This document shows, one piece after another, positions 16,521 to 24,484 of a stretch of DNA of 64,000 bases; within the stretch, counting starts at the first letter, position 1, and every line of letters starts with the position of its first letter. Origin of the DNA: SHVZ01 sp041906305. GTDB taxonomy: Bacteria > Pseudomonadota > Alphaproteobacteria > SHVZ01. The stretch is taken from the NCBI GenBank assembly GCA_041906305.1, contig JAYRJL010000001.1, forward strand, positions 1,550,001 to 1,614,000. The letters are read 5' to 3'. The notes below the pieces were generated by a model. The model saw only the letters and a program-made list of their open reading frames with translations, did no database searches and was not told the DNA's origin. The translations under genes and the position numbers were made by a program.

Positions 16521-17042
16521 ATGGCGAGTCCATTCGACAAGCTGACCATCCTCATCGCCGAGGACAACAAGCCGATGCGCGGTCTCGTCCGCGACATCCT
16601 GGATGCGCTCGGCGTCGGCACCATCCTCGAGGCTTCCGACGGCACCGCGGCGATGAAGCAGCTGGGCGCGCACGCGGTCGACATCGTCATCCTCGACTGG
16701 AACATGGAGCCCATGGACGGGCTCGAGCTCACGCGCCAGATCCGCACCTCGCCCGAGAGCCCCGATCAGTTCGTCCCCATCATCATGCTGAGCGGCCATA
16801 CCGAACGCGCTCGGGTACTGCAGGCGCGCGACGCCGGCGTCACCGAGTTCATGGCGAAGCCTGTTTCGGTCAAGGCTCTCTGTGCGCGCATCAATGCGAT
16901 CATCGACGCACCGCGTCCGTTCATCCGCGCAAACGGGTATTTCGGCCCGGACCGCCGCCGCCGCGTGCTGCCGTTCAACGGCCCGGATCGGCGGAGCGAC
17001 GATGCCGCGAAAAAGGCCGAGAAGACGTCGCGCCGGGCGTGA
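16521..17042 (+). CDS. CheY-like response regulator with basic tail
   Basis: A 173-residue protein preceded by GGAAGGAAG. Residues about 8-130 are a receiver domain: acidic pair in LIAEDNKPM, phospho-acceptor Asp in IVILDWNMEPMDG, Thr/Ser switch in IIMLSGH, and Lys in EFMAKPVS. The final ~45 residues are a basic, Arg-rich tail with two copies of GPDRR, which recurs in small alphaproteobacterial regulators and has no DNA-binding fold. No sensor kinase gene is adjacent. Its 3' end overlaps the convergent SufR-type gene by 68 bases. Confidence 0.9.
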   Translation: MASPFDKLTILIAEDNKPMRGLVRDILDALGVGTILEASDGTAAMKQLGAHAVDIVILDWNMEPMDGLELTRQIRTSPESPDQFVPIIMLSGHTERARVLQARDAGVTEFMAKPVSVKALCARINAIIDAPRPFIRANGYFGPDRRRRVLPFNGPDRRSDDAAKKAEKTSRRA

Positions 17043-17652
17043 TCCTGTAGGCGCAGCGACGCGCGCCGGCGAGGATGTGATCGATCCGCTCGACCGTGCA
17101 GCCGGCGAGCAGCGTCTGGAACATCGACAGTTCCGATCGGCAGAAACCCTGGCAGGCCCTCGCGGCCGCGCAGATCGGACAGTGGTTCTCGACCAGCACG
17201 TAGCTGCCGTCCTTCTGCGTCTCGATTGCCGCCATGTAGCCCTCGGCCTGGCGCAGCTCGGCCAGCCGTTTCAGTTTCCCCGCGAGGGGGCCCGCTTCGT
17301 CCAGGGCGAGGCGATAGCGCGCCGTCATCTCGGCTTCGCGGAGGGCGATCAGCCGGTCGAGGCCCTCCGTGCCGAACAGCCGGTCTATGCCACCGATCAA
17401 TTCGGCCGCGACCTGGGCATGGGTGTCGGGGAATCGCGCCTCGGCCTTCTCTGACAGGCGCCAGCACCGCTTGGGCCGCCCGACGCTGCGGCGCTCGTCG
17501 GCGAAGGCGACAAGGCCGTCGGCCTCCAGCCGAGCCAGGTGCTGGCGCACGCCCATCGCCGTGATGCCGAGATCTCGCGCGAGGTCGCCCGCGGTCAGGG
17601 GCGCTCGCGTCTTGAGCAGGAACAGGATGCGGTCGGCCGAGCCTTCGGACAT
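16975..17652 (-). CDS. SufR-type Fe-S cluster-binding winged-helix regulator
   Basis: About 225 residues. The N-terminal ~70 residues form a winged helix (LTAGDLARDLGITAMGVRQH, LARLEADGLV) with the GRPKRCWRLS wing. The C-terminal part holds cysteines spaced exactly C-x12-C-x13-C-x14-C (from NHC through QGFC and LAGC to ARRC), the SufR signature; two further Cys lie inside the first interval. SufR-type proteins bind a [4Fe-4S] cluster and repress Fe-S-related genes. It is divergent from a Rieske protein operon, its likely target, and auto-control is likely. ATG 17652 gives a family-like N-terminus; ATG 17670 is possible. Its 3' end overlaps the CheY-like gene by 68 bases. Confidence 0.88.
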   Translation of the reverse strand: MSEGSADRILFLLKTRAPLTAGDLARDLGITAMGVRQHLARLEADGLVAFADERRSVGRPKRCWRLSEKAEARFPDTHAQVAAELIGGIDRLFGTEGLDRLIALREAEMTARYRLALDEAGPLAGKLKRLAELRQAEGYMAAIETQKDGSYVLVENHCPICAAARACQGFCRSELSMFQTLLAGCTVERIDHILAGARRCAYRITPGATSSRPFSRHRRSADPGR

Positions 17653-17670
17653 CGTCCGAACGCGTAGCAT

Positions 17671-17751
17671 GGACGGCGTTATTTGAAAAGCAGTTGCTTG
17701 ACTAATTAGATCGCTGGGCCTGGAATGGTGATCTCGACGCAGGAGACCGCC
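17671..17751. promoter_or_regulatory. Divergent control region with two inverted repeats
   Basis: The short space between the SufR-type gene and the Rieske gene holds AAGCA-GT-TGCTT (17688-17699) and, two bases on, the palindrome CTAATTAG (17702-17709). Both are candidate operators for the divergent regulator. AGGAGA (17741-17746) is the ribosome binding site that fixes the Rieske start at 17752. Confidence 0.5.
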
Positions 17752-19326
17752 ATGGCCTGGGAGAAAGCGGCGTCACTCGATCGCCTGAAGCGCGACGGCC
17801 GCGTGGTCGCGAAGATCGGCGGGCGGCAGATCGCTTTGTTCCGGACGGCGGATGGCGTTCTCGCCTGCAACAACCGCTGCCCGCATGAAGGATATCCGTT
17901 GAAGGAGGGCAGCCTCGACGGCGCCTGCGTGCTGACCTGCAATTGGCATAACTGGAAGTTCGACCTGAAGACCGGCGCCAACATGACCGGCGGGGACGGG
18001 CTGCGCATTTATCCGACGAAAGTCGAGGACGGCGCCGTCTGGATCGAGATCGTCGAGCCGCCGGCGGCCGAGCGCCAGGCCAGTTCGCTCGCCAGCCTGC
18101 GCGAGGCCTTCGACGACGACTCCTACGACCGCATCGCCCGTGAGCTGGCGCGCTTCGCCAAGGCCGGCGGCGATCCGGTGACGGCCGTCGCGCAGGCGAT
18201 CCAGTGGTCGCACGACAAGCTCGAATTCGGCACCACGCATGCCTATCCGTCCGCGGCCGGCTGGCTCCGCCTGCACGACGAGTCCAACGACCCTGAGACG
18301 CGCCTGATCTGTCTGCTGGAGACGATCGGCTACATGGCCTGGGAAACCGCGAACGAGCCGGCCTACGCTTTCGCAGAAGCGAGCGCGCCCTGGGACGAGC
18401 CGGCCTTTCTCTCGGCGCTGGAAGCCGAAGACGAAGCAGGTGCGGTCGCGCGCGTCCGTGGCGCGCTCTCCGCGGGTCTCGGGTTCGCTGACCTCGAGCG
18501 CGCGCTCTCCACCGCCGCGCTCCGCCACTACGCGGACTTCGGCCATTCGCTGATCTACGTCGTGCATACCGGGCGGCTGATCCGGCGACTCGGCCGCTCG
18601 GTCGTGTTGCCGCTGTTGCTGGCGCTGGTCCGGTCGCTGGTTGCCGCATCGCGGGAGGATCTGATCCCCGAGTTCAGGGCTTATGCCCCTGCGCTGAAGT
18701 CGTTTCCGCCATGGGGCAGGGGCGGCGGCGCCGATCCGACGGCATTTCGCGGAAAGCCCGTGAAGGACACGCTCGGTGCGGTGGTCGATGCCGCCGGCAA
18801 GGCGGCACCGGACACGCTCTATCCGGCGCTGCTCGAGGCGGCCGCGACCGACATGCTTCTGTTCGATACGCGTTGGGCCTCGCGCACCGACACCTCGATC
18901 GCCCAGAACGTCGGCTGGCTCGACTTCACCCACGGACTGACATTCGCCAATGCGGTGCGCCAGCAATGCGCAAAGTACCCGGAGCTGTGGCCTGCCGGCC
19001 TCCTCCAGATCGCCTGCTTCACCGGCCGCAACGCCGGCTTCACGTCGCCCGAACCCGATGGGGATTGGCGGGTGCGGGACCGCGATGCGTTCTACGCGGG
19101 CTGCATCTCCCGCATCGCCGACCACGGGGAGGACCGATACATCCTCGCCGCGCACTACCTCAAGACGTTCCTTGCCGTGCGCGAGGAGGTGGCGGCAGGT
19201 TTGCCGGCGGAGACCGAGGCGACGGTCCTGGCATCGCTGAACCGCTTCCTCAACGCGCCGCTGAAGCGCAAGCACGTGCGGCGCACCGCTCACCAGGCGC
19301 TCGATTTCGTCGCGCTGGAGGATTGA
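17752..19326 (+). CDS. Rieske [2Fe-2S] domain fused to a large uncharacterised helical domain
   Basis: A 524-residue protein starting at ATG 17752, five bases after AGGAGA. Residues about 5-105 are a Rieske ferredoxin domain with both cluster motifs, C43-P-H45 and C63-N-W-H66 (C-x-H-x17-C-x2-H). The remaining ~410 residues are mostly helical and His-rich (SHDKLEFGTTHAYPSAAGW, FGHSLIYVVHTGRL, DFTHGLTFANAV, DHGEDRYILAAHYLK), with a faint resemblance to questin-oxidase-like proteins that I cannot confirm. The spaced His residues could form a metal site fed by the Rieske cluster. It leads an operon with a small TPR-like gene and a GNAT gene, and faces a SufR-type regulator. Function unknown; electron transfer to an oxygenase-like domain is inference. 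Confidence 0.85.
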   Translation: MAWEKAASLDRLKRDGRVVAKIGGRQIALFRTADGVLACNNRCPHEGYPLKEGSLDGACVLTCNWHNWKFDLKTGANMTGGDGLRIYPTKVEDGAVWIEIVEPPAAERQASSLASLREAFDDDSYDRIARELARFAKAGGDPVTAVAQAIQWSHDKLEFGTTHAYPSAAGWLRLHDESNDPETRLICLLETIGYMAWETANEPAYAFAEASAPWDEPAFLSALEAEDEAGAVARVRGALSAGLGFADLERALSTAALRHYADFGHSLIYVVHTGRLIRRLGRSVVLPLLLALVRSLVAASREDLIPEFRAYAPALKSFPPWGRGGGADPTAFRGKPVKDTLGAVVDAAGKAAPDTLYPALLEAAATDMLLFDTRWASRTDTSIAQNVGWLDFTHGLTFANAVRQQCAKYPELWPAGLLQIACFTGRNAGFTSPEPDGDWRVRDRDAFYAGCISRIADHGEDRYILAAHYLKTFLAVREEVAAGLPAETEATVLASLNRFLNAPLKRKHVRRTAHQALDFVALED

Positions 19327-19617
19327 ATGGATCTGTCCGCGTTCAAGGCGCTTGCCCGAAGGAAGGAGCCCCCTGCCGATCTCTCGCCGGCGTTGCAGGG
19401 ACTGCTCTGGGACGCCAAGGGCGATTGGGACCGGGCGCATGAGTGTGCGCAGTCGCAGGAGGACAGCCAGGGCGACTGGGTCCACGCCTACCTGCACCGC
19501 AAGGAGGGCGACCTCGCCAATGCCGGCTACTGGTACCGGCGGGCCAAGCAGCCGGTCCACAAGGGCACGCTCAACGAGGAGTGGGAAGAGATCGCCCGCG
19601 CGCTCCTCGCCGGATGA
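19327..19617 (+). CDS. Small conserved TPR-like protein
   Basis: A 96-residue protein starting at the base after the Rieske fusion stop codon (TGAATG). It contains LSPALQGLLWDAKGDWDRAH and WVHAYLHRKEGDLANAGYWY, which recall a tetratricopeptide-like pair of helices and match a widespread conserved hypothetical family. No signal peptide or membrane segment. Tight coupling suggests a partner or chaperone role for the Rieske fusion, but this is inference. Confidence 0.8.
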   Translation: MDLSAFKALARRKEPPADLSPALQGLLWDAKGDWDRAHECAQSQEDSQGDWVHAYLHRKEGDLANAGYWYRRAKQPVHKGTLNEEWEEIARALLAG

Positions 19618-20069
19618 ACGCGATCACGATCCGAGATGCCGTCGCCGCCGACGTGCCGGCCCTGCTCGAGATGATGCGGGACCTGGCCCGGCATGACGGC
19701 CTCTCGGACGCGCTGATCGCGACCGAGACGAGCCTGCTCCGCGACGGCTTCGGGGAGCGCCCGCGCTTCCACACGGTGATCGCCGAGGTCGACGGCGAGA
19801 TCGCTGGCTACGTCACCTATACCGAGCCCTATGCCGCCTGGCGCGGCACCACCAGGGTCGCGATCGACGACGTCTTCGTGCGGGCGCCGTTCCGGGGCCG
19901 GGGCGTCGGCACGGCGATGATGATGCGGCTCCGCGACATCGGCCGGGCGCGGGGTACGATGATCAAGTGGGAGCTGGAGGCCGACAACCATCAGGCCCGG
20001 GCCTTCTACGAGAAGCTCGGTGCCGTCACCCGGCCGAAGCGCCTCGCCTATTGGAAAGTGACGGACTAG
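19614..20069 (+). CDS. GNAT family N-acetyltransferase
   Basis: A 151-residue acetyltransferase overlapping the preceding stop codon by 4 bases (ATGA). The acetyl-CoA-binding motif A is visible in DDVFVRAPFRGRGVGTAMMM, with R-G-x-G-V-G, and the final strand region has NHQARAFYEKLGAV. It is closest in look to the diamine/thialysine acetyltransferase (SAT-like) group. It ends the Rieske operon. The acceptor is unknown. Confidence 0.9.
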   Translation: MNAITIRDAVAADVPALLEMMRDLARHDGLSDALIATETSLLRDGFGERPRFHTVIAEVDGEIAGYVTYTEPYAAWRGTTRVAIDDVFVRAPFRGRGVGTAMMMRLRDIGRARGTMIKWELEADNHQARAFYEKLGAVTRPKRLAYWKVTD

Positions 20070-20116
20070 TCGGATATCAAGGGGTCACCCTTTCCGTCCT
20101 TCTCCCCGAGAGTTCC

Positions 20117-21247
20117 ATGCGCCTCGCCGACATTCCGACCCCCGCGCTCGTCCTCGACCGCGCGCGCCTCCGCCACAACATCCAGGCGATGACCGAGCGC
20201 TACAAGAAGCTCGGCGTGCGCCTGCGCCCACATCTCAAGACGTCGAAGTCGGTCGACGTCGCGCGCATGGCCGTCTCGGGCCATTTCGGCGGAATCACGG
20301 TCTCGACGCTCAAGGAGGCCGAGCACTTCGCCGCCCACGGGTTCAAGGACATCCTCTATGCGGTCTGCATCGCGCCCGGAAGGCTCGATCAGGCGGCGGC
20401 GCTGATGAAGTCCGGCGCCGATCTCACGATCATCACCGACGACCTCGAAGCGGCGAAGACCATTGCTGCCCGCGGCGGGGATCTCGGAGTCACCTTCAAT
20501 GTCCTGGTCGAGGTCGATTGCGGGGAGAAGCGGAGCGGAGTTCCGGTCGAGTCGGATGCGCTGCTCGCCATTGCGGGCGCGCTGCATGCCGGACCGGGAT
20601 CGCGGCTCGCTGGCGTCATGGTCCACGCCGGGCATTCCTATGCCTGCCGCTCCCTGGAAGCCGTCGCCGAGGTCGCGGAGACCGAGCGCGCGACCGGCGT
20701 CCGTGCGTCCGAGCGTCTGAAGGTGGCAGGACTCCCCTGCGGTACGGTCAGCATCGGCTCGACCCCGACCGCGCTCCACGGCAAAAGCTACGACGGCGTC
20801 ACCGAGGTCCGCTGCGGCGTCTACATGTTTGGCGACCTGTTCCAGTCCGAGATCGGCAGCTGCGGTCCCGCAGACATCGCGGTCTCGGTGATTTCTTCGG
20901 TGATCGGCCAGCGCCGGCCGGAGAACCGGGTGCTCATCGATGCCGGTTTCCTGGCGCTCTCGAAGGACCGTTCGACCGCGAACACGCCGCATGACGTCGG
21001 GTTCGGCCGCGTCGCCGATCTGTCGGGAGAGCTCGGCCTCGGCGACGTGACGGTGGTGGGGGTCCATCAGGAACACGGCATGGTCGAGGGGCGGACGCCG
21101 CTTCCCTTCGACAGGCTTCCGGTCGGCGCGCGCGTGCGCGTGATCCCGAACCACGCCTGTATCACCTCGGCCGCCTATGACCGCTATCACGTGATCGATG
21201 GTTCGGACGAGGTCGTCGCTGTCTGGCCGCGCTGCAACGGCTGGTGA
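20117..21247 (+). CDS. D-threonine aldolase / D-serine dehydratase-like PLP enzyme
   Basis: A 376-residue fold-type III PLP enzyme of the alanine racemase-like DSD1/DTA group. The PLP lysine is in LRPHLKTSKSVDVAR, near residue 42. The metal-binding C-terminal motif appears in VIPNHACITSAAYD (H-x-C). LADIPTPALVLDRARLRHNI is a typical opening. It should cleave or dehydrate a D-beta-hydroxy amino acid. I start it at ATG 20117, 47 bases after the GNAT gene; the longer frame upstream only overlaps that gene. It may be a separate unit from the Rieske operon. Confidence 0.9.
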   Translation: MRLADIPTPALVLDRARLRHNIQAMTERYKKLGVRLRPHLKTSKSVDVARMAVSGHFGGITVSTLKEAEHFAAHGFKDILYAVCIAPGRLDQAAALMKSGADLTIITDDLEAAKTIAARGGDLGVTFNVLVEVDCGEKRSGVPVESDALLAIAGALHAGPGSRLAGVMVHAGHSYACRSLEAVAEVAETERATGVRASERLKVAGLPCGTVSIGSTPTALHGKSYDGVTEVRCGVYMFGDLFQSEIGSCGPADIAVSVISSVIGQRRPENRVLIDAGFLALSKDRSTANTPHDVGFGRVADLSGELGLGDVTVVGVHQEHGMVEGRTPLPFDRLPVGARVRVIPNHACITSAAYDRYHVIDGSDEVVAVWPRCNGW

Positions 21248-21255
21248 AAAAGGAA

Positions 21256-21283
21256 GCGAGGGACGGATTCGGTCATCCCTCGC
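21256..21283. terminator. Possible hairpin between convergent genes
   Basis: GCGAGGGA (21256-21263) pairs with TCCCTCGC (21276-21283) around a 12-base loop, between the PLP enzyme gene and the phasin gene. No T-run; weak evidence. Confidence 0.35.
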
Positions 21284-21299
21284 CCCAAGTTTCCCTCGA

Positions 21300-21776
21300 T
21301 CAATCCGCCGCCTGGGCAGGAGGCGATTGCTCGGCCGCTCGGGGCGGCTCCATCCGTCGGATCCGATCGCTGAAGGCGGAGAGCGCCTCCAGATTGCACT
21401 TGAGCGCGGTCGAGGCGATGTCGCGCATCGCCTCGAAGGCAATGTCGGTGCCGACCTCGGGCCGCTCTTCCGGCCTACCGTCGGATTTCCAGTAGTCGAG
21501 CGTGCTGCGGAAGGCTTGGCGCATCAACGTGCTCTGCAGCGCCAGCTGCTTGCGCGAAATCTCGGTGGCGCCTTCGAGAAGCTTCTCGGTCGCGGCACTC
21601 ACCGCCTCGAAGGCGCAACGCTGATTGTTGAGGATCGTCGCGACGTCGGGCGCCTGAAGCATCGCCTTCGCCACGTCTTCGGGCGATCGCGAACTCCCCT
21701 CGTTCTTGTAAGGGTTCGCAAAGACCTTCATCGGCTTGTCGGTCGCGGTCTTCTCGGGCGTGAGCTTTTCGGTCAT
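21300..21776 (-). CDS. Phasin family protein
   Basis: A 158-residue amphipathic helical protein. AAGGAGAA upstream fixes the start at ATG 21776. The centre and C-terminus (ISRKQLALQSTLMRQAFRST, LDYWKSDG, IAFEAMRDIASTALKCNLEA, LSAFSDRIRRM) match the Phasin_2 pattern. Phasins coat polyhydroxyalkanoate granules and control their size. No PHA synthase is in the window, so the granule role rests on family alone; some phasin-like proteins have stress roles. Confidence 0.82.
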   Translation of the reverse strand: MTEKLTPEKTATDKPMKVFANPYKNEGSSRSPEDVAKAMLQAPDVATILNNQRCAFEAVSAATEKLLEGATEISRKQLALQSTLMRQAFRSTLDYWKSDGRPEERPEVGTDIAFEAMRDIASTALKCNLEALSAFSDRIRRMEPPRAAEQSPPAQAAD

Positions 21777-21961
21777 GGGGGCTTCTCCTTCGTGGTCCGG
21801 TGAAAGTCCACGCGGCACCGATCGGCCGGCGCGCTGCGTGGCTCGTTCGGACGCCCCCCGCGGCAGTGCCGCTCGTCCGTCAGTTCGATTTTCGACGTGA
21901 GCAGATGGTCTCACGAGTCTCCGGTGCGACGCAACGATGCGCAGCACCGGTCACCGTCATG

Positions 21962-23197
21962 TCACCGGTAGAGGTCGGGCTCGGCGTTGAGAACTGAAGG
22001 ATCGAAGCCCGCAAGCTTCTTGTAGGTGGACGCGATGGTTGCGAGCTCGTCGTTCGAGACGACCGCGTTCAGATCTGAGAAGCCGCCGGGTGCGCGCTGC
22101 TCGACGATCTGCATCACCTGTTCGGGTCCGTTCTTGCGGTTGGCCAGCACGATGCCGCTGGTCCGGGGCCGACGCTCGGCCTCGTAGACGGCGAGCGCTT
22201 CCGGCGTCGGTCCATGGCGCATCATCGCATCGGCCAGGGCGCGCGCATCGAGGATCGCCTGCGAGGCGCCGTTGGAGCCGATCGGGTACATCGGATGCGC
22301 GGCGTCGCCGAGCAGGGTCGTCCGCCCGAATGTCCAGCGCGGCAGCGGCTCGCGATCGACCATCGGGTACTCGTAGACGACGGGTGCGGCCTCGATCAGG
22401 GACGGTACATCGAGCCAGGGAAAGCGCCAGTCGGCGAAAGCCGGCAGGAACTCGTCCAGATTGCCCGGGCGGTTCCAGTCTTCGCGTCGCCAGGCGCGGT
22501 CGGTCGGATAGCGGCGCTCGGCGATCCAGTTGATCGTGGCGCGGCCGTCCGCACCGGCCGGCGAGATCGGATAGCAGACGAACTTCTGCTTCTCGTGTCC
22601 GCACATGCACATGGTGCGGCCGTCGAGGTAAGGAACCGCTTCGGTCGTTGCGCGCCAGAGGATCGCGCCGTTCCAGATCGGCGGCCCCTCGTCGGGATAG
22701 TGCCGCGCGCGGAGCGCCGAGTGGATGCCGTCGGCGGCGATCACCAGCCTCGCCTCGATGTCGCCCCTGCCGGCGACAAGGATCGCCCGATCGCCGCGTG
22801 CCTCGACCGCCTTCGCAGGACAGTCGAGCAGCACCGCATCCTCACCCAACCGCTCCCGTACCGCGTCGAGCAACAGGCCCTGGAGACGCCCGCGATGGAT
22901 CGAGAACTGCGGCCAGCGATAGCCCGCATCGAGTCCGCGCGGTTCGCGCCAGATGACCTCGCCGCGCTTGGTGGTGTAGCGAAGCTCCGAGGTGCGGATG
23001 CCGGTCGCGTCCAGCGCAGGCTGGAGGCCGAGTTCGAACAGGTGGCGGACCGAATGCGGCAGCAGGTTGATGCCGACGCCGAGCGGACGGATCTCCTTGA
23101 CCGACTCGAAGACCCGAACGGAGAGCCCCGCCTTTGCCAGGCTGAGGGCGGCGGTTAGTCCGCCGATGCCGGCTCCGGCGATCGCGACGTCGAGCAT
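21962..23197 (-). CDS. FAD-dependent aromatic monooxygenase (salicylate hydroxylase/PhzS-like)
   Basis: A 411-residue class A flavoprotein hydroxylase. Start ATG 23197 follows AAGGAGG by 5 bases. The Rossmann motif is IAGAGIGGLTAALSLAKAGL near the N-terminus; the DG motif is in IAADGIHSALRAR, and the GD motif in TLLGDAAHPMYPIGSNGASQ. It should use NAD(P)H to hydroxylate an aromatic or heteroaromatic acid. It is divergent from an MFS transporter 68 bases away, so uptake and oxidation of one substrate is a fair guess. Confidence 0.9.
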   Translation of the reverse strand: MLDVAIAGAGIGGLTAALSLAKAGLSVRVFESVKEIRPLGVGINLLPHSVRHLFELGLQPALDATGIRTSELRYTTKRGEVIWREPRGLDAGYRWPQFSIHRGRLQGLLLDAVRERLGEDAVLLDCPAKAVEARGDRAILVAGRGDIEARLVIAADGIHSALRARHYPDEGPPIWNGAILWRATTEAVPYLDGRTMCMCGHEKQKFVCYPISPAGADGRATINWIAERRYPTDRAWRREDWNRPGNLDEFLPAFADWRFPWLDVPSLIEAAPVVYEYPMVDREPLPRWTFGRTTLLGDAAHPMYPIGSNGASQAILDARALADAMMRHGPTPEALAVYEAERRPRTSGIVLANRKNGPEQVMQIVEQRAPGGFSDLNAVVSNDELATIASTYKKLAGFDPSVLNAEPDLYR

Positions 23198-23265
23198 CAC
23201 GCCTCCTTCGTTGCCCAACCATACCTCGGAATCGGAGATACTGAAGAGGTGAGGAGGATGGCTCC

Positions 23266-24483
23266 ATGACCGCGGCCGAAATCCGGCGCTACGCGCCGTC
23301 GAGCCCGTTCGTCTGGGCCTTCGCCGTCAGCCAGATGGCGGGCTGGGGCGTCCTCTATTTCTCGTTCTCGCTGCTCGTCGGACCGATGGAAGCCGAGCTC
23401 GGCTGGTCGAAGACCGACCTCAACGGCGCACTGACCGTCGGGCTCCTCACCACCGCCGTTGCCTCGTTCCCCGTCGGCTACTGCATCGACCGCTATGGCG
23501 GCCACCTGCTGATGACGGCAGGCGCAGTCCTGGCCGCGGGCCTGCTCGTCGCGTGGTCGACCGTCGAGACGCTGCCGGCGTTCTACCTGCTCTGGGCCGG
23601 CCTCGGGCTCGCGATCGCGATGACGATGGGCGAGCCGGTCTTCGCCGTGCTGACCGTGAACGTCCGCGACTATCGCCGCGCGATCACCTATGTCGCCTTC
23701 GTCACCGGCCTCTCCTCGACCGCGTTCATTCCGCTGATGAACCTGCTGATCGGCTGGTACGGCTGGCGGACGGCTCTGGTCATCCTCGGCCTGGTCTATC
23801 TGGCGATCGCCGGGACCCTCAACGCGGTCTTCCTCAAGGGAACTCGCGGCACCGAGCGGGCCGGCGTGAAGGACGCCGTCGCCGATGCAGGACCGTCGCC
23901 GCTCCGCGCAGCGCTCCGCCGTCGCGCCTTCTGGGGCCTGGTCGTCTGCTTCAGCGTGCAGACCTTCGCGTTTTCTGGGCTCACCTATCACATCATCCCG
24001 ATGCTGCAGGAGAAGGGGCAGCCGCTCGATGCGATCGTGGCGATGCTGGCGCTCTATGGGCCGGCGCAGGTGTCCGGCCGACTGGTGCTGCACTTCTTCG
24101 GCGAGCGCGTGTCTATGCGGACGCTCGGAAGCGCGGCAGCGCCGGTGCTGCCGCTCGTCCTCCTGCTGCTGCTGGTCGGGCCGTCTTTCGGCTTCCCCGG
24201 GCTCGCGGCTTACGCGCTGCTGTCGGGCGTCACCAACGGGCTGCTGATCATCGTGCGCATCGTCGGGATCGCCGAGATCTTGGGCACGCGCGGCTACGGC
24301 CAGATCTCGGGCGCGCTGATGACCATCATCATGCTGCCGCGGACGGCCGCGCCGCTGGCCATGGCCGCGATGTGGCAGGTCTTCGGCGGCTACGATGCCG
24401 TGCTCTGGATCATGATCGGCGCCGCCGTGGTCGGCGCGGTCGGCTTCTGGGTCGCGGCCGCCGACCGCCCTGCGGAAAGCTAG
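23266..24483 (+). CDS. MFS transporter, oxalate/formate antiporter-like
   Basis: A 405-residue protein with twelve hydrophobic segments. The cytoplasmic loop between helices 2 and 3 reads PVGYCIDRYGGHLLM, a variant of the major-facilitator signature. MAGWGVLYFSFSLLVGPMEA and GWSKTDLNGALTVG near the N-terminus are typical of the OFA/monocarboxylate group. GGAGG lies 10 bases before the ATG. It is divergent from the FAD monooxygenase and convergent with the next enolase-family gene, whose end lies one base away. Confidence 0.9.
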   Translation: MTAAEIRRYAPSSPFVWAFAVSQMAGWGVLYFSFSLLVGPMEAELGWSKTDLNGALTVGLLTTAVASFPVGYCIDRYGGHLLMTAGAVLAAGLLVAWSTVETLPAFYLLWAGLGLAIAMTMGEPVFAVLTVNVRDYRRAITYVAFVTGLSSTAFIPLMNLLIGWYGWRTALVILGLVYLAIAGTLNAVFLKGTRGTERAGVKDAVADAGPSPLRAALRRRAFWGLVVCFSVQTFAFSGLTYHIIPMLQEKGQPLDAIVAMLALYGPAQVSGRLVLHFFGERVSMRTLGSAAAPVLPLVLLLLLVGPSFGFPGLAAYALLSGVTNGLLIIVRIVGIAEILGTRGYGQISGALMTIIMLPRTAAPLAMAAMWQVFGGYDAVLWIMIGAAVVGAVGFWVAAADRPAES

Positions 24484-24484
24484 C

